Source: a bacterium SCSIO 12741 (lineage in GTDB: Bacteria > Bacteroidota > Bacteroidia > Flavobacteriales_G > Salibacteraceae). From it: DNA of 64,000 bases. A program made the translations under genes and the position numbers. Where the stretch lies: NCBI GenBank assembly GCA_024398055.1, contig CP073749.1:3844594-3908593 (forward strand), read 5' to 3'. The notes below the pieces were generated by a model, which worked only from the letters and a program-made list of their open reading frames with translations, was not told the DNA's origin and did no database searches. This document shows, piece after piece, positions 50,924 to 60,100 of the stretch; the first letter of the stretch is position 1; every line of letters starts with the position of its first letter.

Positions 50924-51430
50924 ATGGAATTTAACGAAGCCAAACAAAAATTTATTCAAACCTGGGGCACCTTTGGCTCTGGATGGGGGATTAACCGCAC
51001 CATGGCGCAAATTCATGCCTTGTTGTTGGTTAGTCATGAAGCCTTGAGTACCGAGGAAATCATGGAAGAACTCAACATCAGTCGGGGAAATGCAAACATG
51101 AATATCCGCGCACTCATCGAATGGGGAATCGTGTTTAAAGAACTGAAAGCAGGGGAGAGAAAGGAATACTTCTATACAGGAAAAGACATTTGGGCCCTGG
51201 CTCGGCAAATTGCCTCTGAGCGGAAACGTCGCGAAATTGAACCTGTAGTTTCTATGATCGAGCAATTGGAACAGTTTGATCAGGAGCCTGAAGCAGAGGA
51301 GCAGGCAGAGTTTATCGAAATGCTTGGCAACATCAAATCATTCACGATTCAGGCCAATGGATTGGTGGATAAGTTCACCCGATCGGACCAACACTGGTTC
51401 TACAAAAACCTACTCAAGTTAGTTAAGTAA
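50924..51430 (+). CDS. GbsR/MarR-like winged-helix transcriptional regulator
   Basis: A 168-residue GbsR-type regulator: TWGTFGSGWGINRTMAQIHALLLV, LSTEEIMEELNISRGNANMNIRAL (recognition helix) and KAGERKEYFYTG (wing), followed by a dimerising helix. Such proteins repress transport or redox genes. A dyad lies over its own promoter and a near-identical dyad before the next gene, so it likely represses itself and the DUF2071-TIGR01777 operon. No effector can be read from sequence. Confidence 0.88.
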   Translation: MEFNEAKQKFIQTWGTFGSGWGINRTMAQIHALLLVSHEALSTEEIMEELNISRGNANMNIRALIEWGIVFKELKAGERKEYFYTGKDIWALARQIASERKRREIEPVVSMIEQLEQFDQEPEAEEQAEFIEMLGNIKSFTIQANGLVDKFTRSDQHWFYKNLLKLVK

Positions 51431-51468
51431 TAAGAGGATTGAACAAACACCCCTTTATTTTACCCATA

Positions 51469-51492
51469 AAGTTTCAATAATTTCTGAAAATA
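51469..51492 (+). promoter_or_regulatory. Operator site 2 upstream of the DUF2071 gene
   Basis: TTTCA at 51472-51476 and TGAAA at 51485-51489, the same TTTCA-N8-TGAAA dyad as site 1, on the opposite strand orientation. It lies nine bases before ATG 51502, near or over the likely promoter. Confidence 0.75.
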
Positions 51493-51501
51493 CTAAAAGT
51501 A

Positions 51502-52224
51502 ATGAAAAACAATCAGCTGTTCATGCGATGTCGTTGGGAAAACCTGATTCTACTGAACTATCCCTGCGACCCAAATCTTTTAAAACCCTATATCCCTGGA
51601 GGAATTGAACTCGATTACTTTCAAGGGAAGACCTATTTGAGCCTGGTAGCCTTTACTTTTCGGGACCTTCGTGTATTGGGATTTAAGGTTCCATTTCACC
51701 AATATTTTCCTGAATTAAATCTACGCTGCTACGTGAAGCGCTATGAAAATGGAGAATGGAGGCGAGGAGTGGTTTTTATCAAAGAATTGGTGCCCAAGGT
51801 TATGATCGAATGGGCTGCGCGCAACTTGTTTAAAGAACGATTTGGTCATGTTCAGATTCGGGAACGAGCCAAACGAGGCGAAAAAGAAGCAAGCGTTTAT
51901 TACAGCATTAGAGAAGGGAATTTCAAGCACGGCATTAGTGCACTTACCCAAGCCAAAGCGGAGGACACAGCTCCTCATACGCTGGAAGAATTTATTAGTC
52001 AGCGTTATTACGCGTACAACGGGAATCAGCGCGTAACTCATGAATACCGGGTGGAACATGTGCCCTGGAAAATCTATCCGGATAAACAAATTGCTGCAGA
52101 TATACATCCCATTCGGTTATTCCCGAAGGCCTTTGACACCATATGGGATAAACGACCCGAGAATGCCTTTATGCTGGATGGAAGTCCGGTAGATGTCCGT
52201 TACATACAAGCCCTGAAAAATTAG
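51502..52224 (+). CDS. DUF2071 (YqjF-like) protein
   Basis: A 240-residue protein of the YqjF/DUF2071 family: MRCRWENLILLNYPCDPNLLKPYIP, TYLSLVAFTFRDLRVLGFKVP, FPELNLRCYVK and ASVYYSIREG. It resembles acetoacetate-decarboxylase-fold proteins; no reaction is established. In other bacteria it occurs with photolyase and TIGR01777 genes. Its stop is three bases before the next ATG, so the two form an operon, governed by the dyad upstream. Confidence 0.9.
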   Translation: MKNNQLFMRCRWENLILLNYPCDPNLLKPYIPGGIELDYFQGKTYLSLVAFTFRDLRVLGFKVPFHQYFPELNLRCYVKRYENGEWRRGVVFIKELVPKVMIEWAARNLFKERFGHVQIRERAKRGEKEASVYYSIREGNFKHGISALTQAKAEDTAPHTLEEFISQRYYAYNGNQRVTHEYRVEHVPWKIYPDKQIAADIHPIRLFPKAFDTIWDKRPENAFMLDGSPVDVRYIQALKN

Positions 52225-52227
52225 ATC

Positions 52228-53136
52228 ATGAAAAAGATAGTAATAGCCGGTGGAGCTGGATTCGTTGGAAAAAATCTGGCCCATCATTTGGTTCGACAAG
52301 GACGACAAGTGGTTATCCTTAGTCGGCAAAATCACCTGGATGAACCCGGAATTCGATACGTGAAATGGGATGCCAAAGAACTGGGATCTTGGATGACGGA
52401 ATTGGAGAATGCTGAGGCACTAATCAACCTTTGTGGTAAATCCGTTAATTGTCGCTATACACCTGAAAACAAAGAGCTTATTTATGATTCCAGGTTGCAC
52501 CCGACCTACCTGCTGGGAGAGGCCATTGGATGTTGCCAGCATCCACCGGGAGTATGGATCAATGGAACCTCTGCCACCATATACCGTCACGCCGAAGATC
52601 GACCGATGACCGAAAACGATGGAGTACCAGGTACTGGATTTTCTGTTGATGTCTGTCAAAAATGGGAAAGCCGGTTGTGGGAGGCGGATACACCCGGAAC
52701 CCGCAAGGTTTCTTTGCGAATGGCCTTGGTTATGGGGAAGAAGGGAGGTGTACTTCCAGTTTATGAGCGCTTGGTTCGATTTGGATTAGGAGGCAGGCAA
52801 GGCCTTGGGTGGCAACGCCTAAGCTGGATTCATGAAGAGGACTTGGCTCGGGCAGTTGAATGGATCATCGAACACCGCGATCTGGAAGGTGTTTTTAATG
52901 CCGCCGCCCCAGAAGTACCCTACAACCATCAATTTATGAAACAATTAAGGCATCAATTGAAGATACCTATCGGACTACCAGCTAACCGATTGATGCTCAA
53001 ATTAGGCAGTATTCTAATCGGTTCGGAAGCCGAGTTGGTGCTCAAGAGCCGATGGATAAGTCCTGAACGGCTCAAGAAAGCTGGCTTTCAATTTCAGTTC
53101 CCAACCCTCCAAGAGGCCCTAACTAACCTGGTTTAA
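52228..53136 (+). CDS. TIGR01777-family NAD-dependent epimerase-like protein
   Basis: A 302-residue SDR-type protein with KIVIAGGAGFVGKNLAHHL at the start, LINLCGKSVNCRYTPENK, SWIHEEDLARAVEWI and the C-terminal DUF1731 part (LPANRLMLKLGSI, LLKSRWISPERLKKAGFQF-like). E. coli YfcH is a relative. Acts on an unknown sugar nucleotide or small molecule. Operon with the DUF2071 gene. Confidence 0.92.
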   Translation: MKKIVIAGGAGFVGKNLAHHLVRQGRQVVILSRQNHLDEPGIRYVKWDAKELGSWMTELENAEALINLCGKSVNCRYTPENKELIYDSRLHPTYLLGEAIGCCQHPPGVWINGTSATIYRHAEDRPMTENDGVPGTGFSVDVCQKWESRLWEADTPGTRKVSLRMALVMGKKGGVLPVYERLVRFGLGGRQGLGWQRLSWIHEEDLARAVEWIIEHRDLEGVFNAAAPEVPYNHQFMKQLRHQLKIPIGLPANRLMLKLGSILIGSEAELVLKSRWISPERLKKAGFQFQFPTLQEALTNLV

Positions 53137-53146
53137 AGAGCGGGTG

Positions 53147-53212
53147 TGAGAGTGTGAGCGAGGACGAGGTGGAGGGTGCTTTTTGCCCTCTTATCTTGTC
53201 CTCGCCGCTCTC
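53147..53212. terminator. Long intergenic hairpin, CT/GA-rich
   Basis: Outer arms GAGAG and CTCTC with GCGAGGAC (53158-53165) pairing GTCCTCGC (53198-53205), inner GAGGG (53172-53176) with CCCTC (53186-53190). It lies between convergent genes and may stop both. It shares the word CCTCGCCGCT with the repeat at 3030-3115. Confidence 0.55.
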
Positions 53213-53230
53213 AACCGGGATTCAGTCGCC

Positions 53231-54193
53231 CTACTTTTTGGCTTTGGTTTTTCTAATCACTATACCAGCCACAATACTGAGTACAAGTAGAAATGGCCAC
53301 ACATTCATAAGGGCAAGTACGATTTCTTGAATAAGTTCGAATCCAAAGGCGAGGTTTTTTCCCAAGCGTTGTCCAAACCCAGGAGCGTTGTTTTCGCGAA
53401 TGGCGTTTAGGTTAGGCACTACCTTCTGCGTGATTTGATGGTCTTGAACCATGGCAATGGTAATCGTACTGTAAGCCACTTCATCTTCCAGTGAGAAATG
53501 ACGCAAAATGGCCAAGTCACGATCTGTTTCTCTATGATAGGCCAGGTTTTCCAACTCCGCGAGGTTCTTGGACTTTATTCGTTTTCTGTCTCCGGTTAGG
53601 CGCTTTTGGCCGTTTTGAGCCCTTTTCTGAGCCATTTCCTGTTCCACCAACTTGAGGGTTACGTCATCGGCTTCCAAGGTTCGTTTGTGAAGAAATTTGA
53701 CCTCGCCAGCCACTTGAGTAAGGGTCTGATGAAGATTTTCGGCAGGAACTCTAAGGGTTACATAGCAGTTGGTTTCATACTCGGTTACTTCAATAGCGGA
53801 TTCCTGATCGGTGGGGTAGGTTTCGGTGCGAATAACCTGGGATTGCAAATCTCCGCTGGTCACAAAGCCACCTTGTCGAATGGCGATTTGTTCAATTTGC
53901 GCTGTGGAACGATACACGTCATCTACTTCGAACCGTAAATCAGCTTTGCGGATGAATTTTTTATCAGCACCTACAAAAGGCTGAGTAGAGGAAGAAACTA
54001 CGTCGCTGATAGAAACTTCTTGTGTTTGGGAGGCCTCTTCGCTTTCCATGGCTTCAGAAGCGGCATAAACGCCTGGTGTGTTTTGTTCCTCTGTATTTTC
54101 GGCTCGCATGGCGTGTTCGGGATTTTCTGCACAGGCCACAAAAAGGATAAAGGAGAGGATGAAGACGGTTAGATAGGATTTGGATCTGTTCAT
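53231..54193 (-). CDS. DUF4349 lipoprotein
   Basis: A 320-residue lipoprotein (signal FILSFILFVAC, Cys21) of the DUF4349 family: KFIRKADLRFEVDDVYRSTA, VRTE-type strands with YVTLRVPAENLHQTLTQVAG, GEVKFLHKRTLEADDVTLK, a long coiled coil (about 185-225) and a C-terminal membrane segment (about 293-312). A lipid anchor plus a C-terminal membrane helix fits a span between the membranes. Function unknown. Confidence 0.85.
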   Translation of the reverse strand: MNRSKSYLTVFILSFILFVACAENPEHAMRAENTEEQNTPGVYAASEAMESEEASQTQEVSISDVVSSSTQPFVGADKKFIRKADLRFEVDDVYRSTAQIEQIAIRQGGFVTSGDLQSQVIRTETYPTDQESAIEVTEYETNCYVTLRVPAENLHQTLTQVAGEVKFLHKRTLEADDVTLKLVEQEMAQKRAQNGQKRLTGDRKRIKSKNLAELENLAYHRETDRDLAILRHFSLEDEVAYSTITIAMVQDHQITQKVVPNLNAIRENNAPGFGQRLGKNLAFGFELIQEIVLALMNVWPFLLVLSIVAGIVIRKTKAKK

Positions 54194-54337
54194 GATATTG
54201 AGCTTTTAGTTCTACTGATTTTTTAACTTTCGAGACCAAAGCTATTGGGGGCATGTGGGGCATTTAGGTAAAAGCCTTGTAAACCAGTTGTAAATCAATT
54301 TTCAAAATACAAGATTCTTAAAACCAGTAATTTATAC

Positions 54338-55273
54338 TTGAGTCGGTCGGAGGATATAAAGGCATTTGTTCGGTTGAAAAAGGCGGTGGCTGAAGAGTTT
54401 TTAAGGCATCATCCATCGGCGTCGCCCAACCTGGAAGAATGGAAAGGGCAAGAAATCACCGATTTTCAGGATCACCTAATACAAAAGGTCAATGGCCAGG
54501 TGAGTGAAAAATGGTTTTATACCTATTTCAAGTCGGGAGTACCGGATAAATTGCCCCGAATTGACATGCTGAACCTCCTCAGTCGATATGCCGGATGGGA
54601 CAATTGGAATGATTTCAAATTTCAACGTCAAGCTCCTTCCGAAAGCACATCTGTTCCGGTGGTAAGTAAGAAATGGTACGTATTGGGCTACTTGATTCTA
54701 ACCGCGGTTGGGCTGTTTGCCTGGAATCAATTTATGACTCAAGGTGGAGATGGAGTTCAGTTTTGTTTTTACGATCAGGATCGAAATGAACCGATTACCA
54801 ATCCAGTTAGGGTGGAAATTATCAATTTTAAAGAGTCACCCCGAACCTTGGTAACTTCCGGAAATAGTTGTGTCGCCTGGGATAGTGATGAAAATGTAGT
54901 TCAGTTTGCCGTCCATTCACCTTATTACAAGTCAGATACTATTGTAAGGGCTTTAACAGGTGGAGAGGATCCGGAAATCATTTACCTAAAAACAGATGAT
55001 TATGCCCTCATGCTTCATTATTTCTCCAAGAGCAAGGTGGAGGATTGGAAACAGCGGCGGAGGGAACTGAACCAGATCATTCACGACGATGCTATCATTT
55101 ATCAAGTATTTGGGCAGAATGATTATGGTGTGGACCTGTATTCCAAGGAGGAATTGATCAACAAAATGACCTTGCCCACCTCATCTTTAAGGCAAATGGA
55201 TATTTTGGAAACCCGCCGCAAGGATGGAAAAATTGTTCAACTCAAATTCAAAATTCGGGATGATGAAGAATAA
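54338..55273 (+). CDS. Single-pass membrane protein, unknown function
   Basis: A 311-residue protein; the only available starts are TTG 54338 or, less likely, TTG 54374. An N-terminal cytoplasmic part (about 1-110) has helices and YFKSGVPDKLPRIDMLNLLS; one membrane helix (about 113-130); then a periplasmic part (VQFCFYDQDRNEPITNPVRV, YYKSDTIVRAL). The layout resembles Bacteroidota proteins tied to T9SS/GSCFA or anti-sigma-like signalling, but I cannot name a family. A TATACTTG box sits over the TTG. Its last 14 bases overlap the next gene. Confidence 0.6.
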   Translation: MSRSEDIKAFVRLKKAVAEEFLRHHPSASPNLEEWKGQEITDFQDHLIQKVNGQVSEKWFYTYFKSGVPDKLPRIDMLNLLSRYAGWDNWNDFKFQRQAPSESTSVPVVSKKWYVLGYLILTAVGLFAWNQFMTQGGDGVQFCFYDQDRNEPITNPVRVEIINFKESPRTLVTSGNSCVAWDSDENVVQFAVHSPYYKSDTIVRALTGGEDPEIIYLKTDDYALMLHYFSKSKVEDWKQRRRELNQIIHDDAIIYQVFGQNDYGVDLYSKEELINKMTLPTSSLRQMDILETRRKDGKIVQLKFKIRDDEE

Positions 55274-55811
55274 GTTATTTCTATTCACTCTGGCAGCTTT
55301 GTTTTTCTCTTGCTCCCAAAGTCCTGAAACCATGCAGGCACCGGTGGCAGAAGCTAGCGAAGAGGAGTATGCGGCATCGGAGGCTAATGAGCAACTAAGT
55401 TCTGAAAATGCCAACCTGAACCCGGATTGGTTTAAACCATTGGGCAAGCAGAAGCTCCAGGAGTTTTTCGAATTGGCCCTTATTGCCAGCGATTCAGCTG
55501 CAGATCCCGAGATGATTGAAGCCTCCAAAGAGGCCATGAAATCGCTTATCAATTTGGAGGATAAAACTTGGATCGACGCTTTTCTTTATGCACCCATGTT
55601 CTATTCCCGTGAATCTGGACAAATCGAAGAGTTAACCTGGACCGACCTATCTGATGATTCGGCTCAAATGGGCATGGGGTCGGCGGTTTGGGTTACTGAA
55701 TCCGCTGAAATTCCATTTACATTCTTCTATTCAGCCGAAGTCAACAAGAAGGGTGATCAAACCGAGTACCTGTTCTATTTGGGAAAAGTGGAGTGGAAGA
55801 GAAGTGTGTAG
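55260..55811 (+). CDS. Small lipoprotein, unknown function
   Basis: A 183-residue lipoprotein starting at ATG 55260 (or 55263); the signal ends ALFFSC. The mature part has many acidic residues (EASEEEYAASEANEQLSSEN) before a helix-rich segment (KQKLQEFFELALIASDSAAD). No family recognised. It overlaps the previous gene by 14 bases, so the two are coupled; the upstream membrane protein and this lipoprotein may work together. Confidence 0.65.
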   Translation: MMKNKLFLFTLAALFFSCSQSPETMQAPVAEASEEEYAASEANEQLSSENANLNPDWFKPLGKQKLQEFFELALIASDSAADPEMIEASKEAMKSLINLEDKTWIDAFLYAPMFYSRESGQIEELTWTDLSDDSAQMGMGSAVWVTESAEIPFTFFYSAEVNKKGDQTEYLFYLGKVEWKRSV

Positions 55812-55913
55812 GTTTGGCGCTTTGTATCCATGGATTAGTTTCTTAAATCTCCTCGACTTTTTCGGATATGCAACTGCCTCAGAACCGTAGGGAATAATCC
55901 GAAAGTGGTAGCT

Positions 55914-56007
55914 GCGGATTACTCACTTCGTTCATGAGGTCGCAAGCTCAGTTTTAAATCCGCGACTCTTCCATTCGGATTCCGACGGCAATCGGGAATA
56001 CCGAATG
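55914..56007. repeat. Two adjacent imperfect palindromes (REP-like)
   Basis: First: GCGGATT (55914-55920) pairs AATCCGC (55957-55963). Second: a 12-bp stem with one bulged A (CATTCGG plus ATTCC, 55972-55983, pairing GGAAT and CCGAATG, 55995-56007). They lie between a lipoprotein gene and DUF2461 gene and contain no ORF. The second could end the leftward transcript, but lacks a T-tract. Confidence 0.55.
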
Positions 56008-56009
56008 AG

Positions 56010-56702
56010 TTAAATCAATGATTCTCCATTCGCATCAGTAGTGAGCACGGAACTCATAAAATCGAAGAAAGGACGTAAATCCTTAAAACTTTGATTGGCC
56101 AGCGCCACGTAGTCCTTTCCAAGCACTTCCTTATCTGTGAATCGTTTGGTGAACACAAACTGCTTATACCGCAGTAAATCGATGGCTGGGTGATCTTTCG
56201 AAAATCCTTTAGGTGCAGTTTTTACCTGGTTACCTTCCATATTTCCAAACGTAGATTGCAGTGCTGAATCATTGAGAACCTCGCGAAACTCTTCCGCATT
56301 CAAGTCGATTTCCTGTCGAATGCGTTGTAAATCTTGTGGGTTAGGTCCCCAAAAACCACCGGCTACAAATGAATTTCCAGGTTCCAGGTGAAAATAGTAT
56401 CCACCCCTCAATTCGGCAGTAGCCCGCTTAAAATGCCCTGACCAGTGGGTTTTGTAAGGGGCTTTATTCTTGCTAAAACGCACATCACGATAAATGCGAA
56501 ACAGACTTTTTCTTCCGGAGGGAGTTTCGATGTTGTCGTGTTTCCCCATTTCCTGAAGCAAATCTTCCGCCACGTCGCGGATATTTTCCAAGGCCTTTTC
56601 GTAAGTGGGTTTGTTTTTTTGAAACCAATCCCGGTTGTTGTTCTTGGCAAGAATCTTCAGGTAATCAAAGGATTCTGGAGCAATTGTGTGTGATGTAGCC
56701 AT
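56010..56702 (-). CDS. DUF2461 (TIGR02453) family protein
   Basis: A 230-residue protein, starting at ATG 56702 (the open frame reaches 56915, but the extra residues are not family-like). Motifs FDYLKILAKNNNRDWFQKNK, SLFRIYRDVRFSKNKAPYKTH, GGYYFHLEPGNSFVAGGFWGP and SFKDLRPFFDFM match the TIGR02453 family, of unknown function. A TATATTTT box is at 56726-56733 (minus). Confidence 0.9.
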   Translation of the reverse strand: MATSHTIAPESFDYLKILAKNNNRDWFQKNKPTYEKALENIRDVAEDLLQEMGKHDNIETPSGRKSLFRIYRDVRFSKNKAPYKTHWSGHFKRATAELRGGYYFHLEPGNSFVAGGFWGPNPQDLQRIRQEIDLNAEEFREVLNDSALQSTFGNMEGNQVKTAPKGFSKDHPAIDLLRYKQFVFTKRFTDKEVLGKDYVALANQSFKDLRPFFDFMSSVLTTDANGESLI

Positions 56703-57107
56703 AGCGAATTTTTCTGGTGGATACGAAAATATAAACTGGCTCTGAATACCCCGGAATTCGGATCTGGCTTTATTTCCATTTTGACAATAGTTTACAATTC
56801 GCCCACCTTTTTTGGGGAGCACGCCCAAATGGGTTGGTATCTCAGTTCCATGTTTCAAGAGCAAATACAAAACAAAATCAAGGTTGACCGCTGGAACGTA
56901 AAAAGCGAGGTGCACCTGTAGCTTGTTACGATGTCGTGCATTCTTTATAACGGCTTGTTCAATCTGAACGAGTCACCTTGAATCGTGTCTGCTGTCATCA
57001 TTTCTCCGTATTCCGAATGACTTCAATCTAATTTTTGGGTCAATCACGTTCAATGAACCTTCCTGGGACTTACATTTGAACTGCTTTTCAATTGGAAATC
57101 AAATACT
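56703..57107. other. 405-base divergent spacer
   Basis: No gene seen. The leftward promoter box TATATTTT is at 56726-56733 (minus); the rightward -7 box TACATTTG at 57071-57078. The middle part, 56740-57060, holds no ORF with family features and no strong hairpin. Confidence 0.5.
57071..57078 (+). promoter_or_regulatory. -7 box TACATTTG for the large beta-propeller protein
   Basis: Perfect TAnnTTTG match, 29 bases before ATG 57108, giving a short untranslated leader. No -33 TTG at the normal distance. Confidence 0.5.
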
Positions 57108-60100
57108 ATGCACAGAGTAAGTCTTTTGGTACTGGCCTTGATATGGATCAGTCAATCAGCCTATAGCCAACGTTACAAAGAAATGATGAACGACCCTCAG
57201 GTCAATTTCTACGATGTGGTCAAGGAGGCGGATGCCTGGTTTGCCACCCACGATAAGGGTAAGGGTTCAGGTTGGAAGGGCTACCAGCGATGGAAAAATT
57301 CAGAAGAAGGGCACTATTACCCTTCAGGGGACAGGTCTACGGTATCGCCCTATTTTGTGGAGAATGCCTACCGCTCATTTCTCAACAAATATGAGAACAC
57401 GGCATCCAGAAATGCCTACGATTACCTCTGGGATGACCTCGGTCCTTACAACGCAAACACGGTTACCTCACACTATTCTCAAGGAATCGGTCGGGTAGAA
57501 AGCTTTTATGTGGACCCAGCCAATTCCCAGAAACTCTTTTTGGGTTCCCGAAGCGGTGGATTTTGGCGATCGACCGATGGGGGACAAAACTGGGAAGTGA
57601 CTACCGACACCTTGGTAGCTTCTGGAGTAAACTCTATTTGTGTTTCTCCCACCCACAAGGATTCGGTTTGGATCAATGTGCGTAATGCGAAAAACAACAC
57701 AACTCATGGAATCTACCTATCTACTGATGGTGGAATGTCCTGGAAGCAAACTCCGTTCAATCCCCAAAACCTGGGCTTTGGCGGAATGGGTTCCAGTGTT
57801 CAGGTCTACTTTGTGGCCTTGAGTCCTCATGATCCACAGCTGATGTTGGTTGGAGCATCCAATGGTCTCTATCGGTCTACCAATAGATTGAATACCTGGA
57901 CCCGAATTCACAGTTCAAGTACCCGCCAAATTGCATTTCACCCTACAGATCCACAGGTGATCTATGTTTACAGCAACACGAGTAGCAACCGGAACTTTGT
58001 GCTTCGTTCTTCGAATGCCGGGGCAAGCTTTACGAAATCCGCTACCATTCCTGGCAACAACAACAATTCCAATGGTAGGCTTTCCACCAGCCCAGTTTGT
58101 GCGGACTGTGTTTGGTATTCCTCCAACAATGGCGTTTGGCGCTCCAAGAACGAGGGAGCCGATTTCACCTTTCTTTCCAATCCAGGGCAGAGTAGCGGTG
58201 GATTTGCTGTTTCTGATTTAGATACCAATCGTATGATCTATGGTTACGTGGATGTAACAGCCACTTCTAATGGTGGACAAAACTTTAATCAGGTTACTTG
58301 GTGGTCTACAGGAAATCCGAATCATAACATCAATACCAATTATGTTCATGCCGATTTAAGGATTGCTCAATGCATCAACGGGGTATTCTACATTGGAACC
58401 GACGGTTATTTAGCCAAAAGCACCGATGGAGGAACTTCCTGGACACGCTTAAATGATGGAACCGGTATTCGTGAAAACTATCGGGTAGGAGTGAGCCAAT
58501 CCGTTGCTGGTCAACAAATTTGTGGATCGCAAGACAATGGAACAAGCATCTTAAAGCCCGGAGGATGGATCGAATGGAATGGGGGAGATGGAATGGAAGG
58601 AATCATTCATCCCCTCAACGACAACTGGATGGTGGGAAGTTGGCAATATGGCAACCGTCAGCGAACCAAAGATGGCGGACAATCCCGTCATTCCGCAGCT
58701 CACGGTGGAGACAATGACTGGATTGCTCCAATGTTTTTTGATCCGAAAGAGCACATGACTCTGTATGGTTTTGGAGAGTTCGTTTACAAAAGCACCAATT
58801 TTGGAAGTTCCTGGAGTAATTTGGGAACTACCCAGATCGGAAAAATTAAGCATGCGGCCATAGCTGAAAACAATCCCAACATCTGGGTAATGGCGCGCTA
58901 CGATGAAATGATATTGACCACGGATGGTGGACAAACCCTTCAAGATATTTCTCACCTTCTACCCACCAATCGATCCATCTCTGATATCGCCTTCGATCCT
59001 TTAGACGACAACACCTTGGTGCTGGTTTATGACAACTACCGCGATGAAAATCAACGGGTTTACATTTCCCACAACCTGGGACAAACCTGGACCAATATCA
59101 GTTACAACCTTTCTGCTATTCCGGCAACTACAGTGGTAATCGATCATACTAACGATCATTACATCTATGTAGGTGGTGAAATTGGTGTTTATTACATGGG
59201 TATGCAAGACACCGTTTGGCAATTGTTTCACGACGGGTTACCAAATACCTCCGTTCGCGATCTGGAGATTCAATATGGTTCCAATTCCTTGTTAGCCGCA
59301 ACCTGGGGACGTGGCCTATGGAGAAACACATTGATGGGAAGGGTCAATTACCCAAAAATTCAACAGGTAACTCCCACAGAAAAGCCCACCGAGACTCAAC
59401 CAGTGGAGGATCTTCCTATGGAGGTAGAAGCCATTGTTGCTTATGCGGGAAATCTTTCGTCCGTTTATTTACTATGGTCCTCGGATACCACACGATTTAA
59501 TCAGCGTATTGAGCTTAATCACGTTCAAGACAGTACCTGGAAAACCGTTTCTCCCATTCCAACACACGTTGCCGGAACCAAGGTTTACTTTAAGCTGTAT
59601 GCGGTGGGAGATGCACAGGATACCACTGAGACCTACCACTACATGTATCGATACAAAACCTGTTCAAGTCGTCCTCAGGTAACGGGTAGTGTAGATAAAA
59701 CTTCGATCTGCCCAGGCGACTCTGTGACCTTTACAGCTTCAGGAGCCCTTAATTATTCCTGGGACCACGGGGTGACTAATGGACAACCCTTTACTCCGAA
59801 TCAAACACAGACCTACACGGTTACCGGTCGAAATGCCGATCACTGTGCCGGTACCGATCAGGTAACTGTTACACTTGTTCAGCCCGATATGGATGTTCAG
59901 TCCGGATTTGATCAAGGGAAACTAAAGCTGACGGTAGATGAATCGGCGGCTGATTCGTACCAATGGCTGAGTTGTGATCATCAAATGGGACCCATTGGTG
60001 GGGCCAATAGTCAGTCTTATGTTGTCAGTCAATCAGGGAGTTATGCCGTTGAAGTGACCAAGGCCGGTTGCGTAGATACCAGTTTATGTAAAAATGTTGT

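Noticed and set aside
56703-56915. N-terminal extension of the DUF2461 gene to 56915
   Set aside because: The extra residues lack family similarity and cover a -7 box before ATG 56702.
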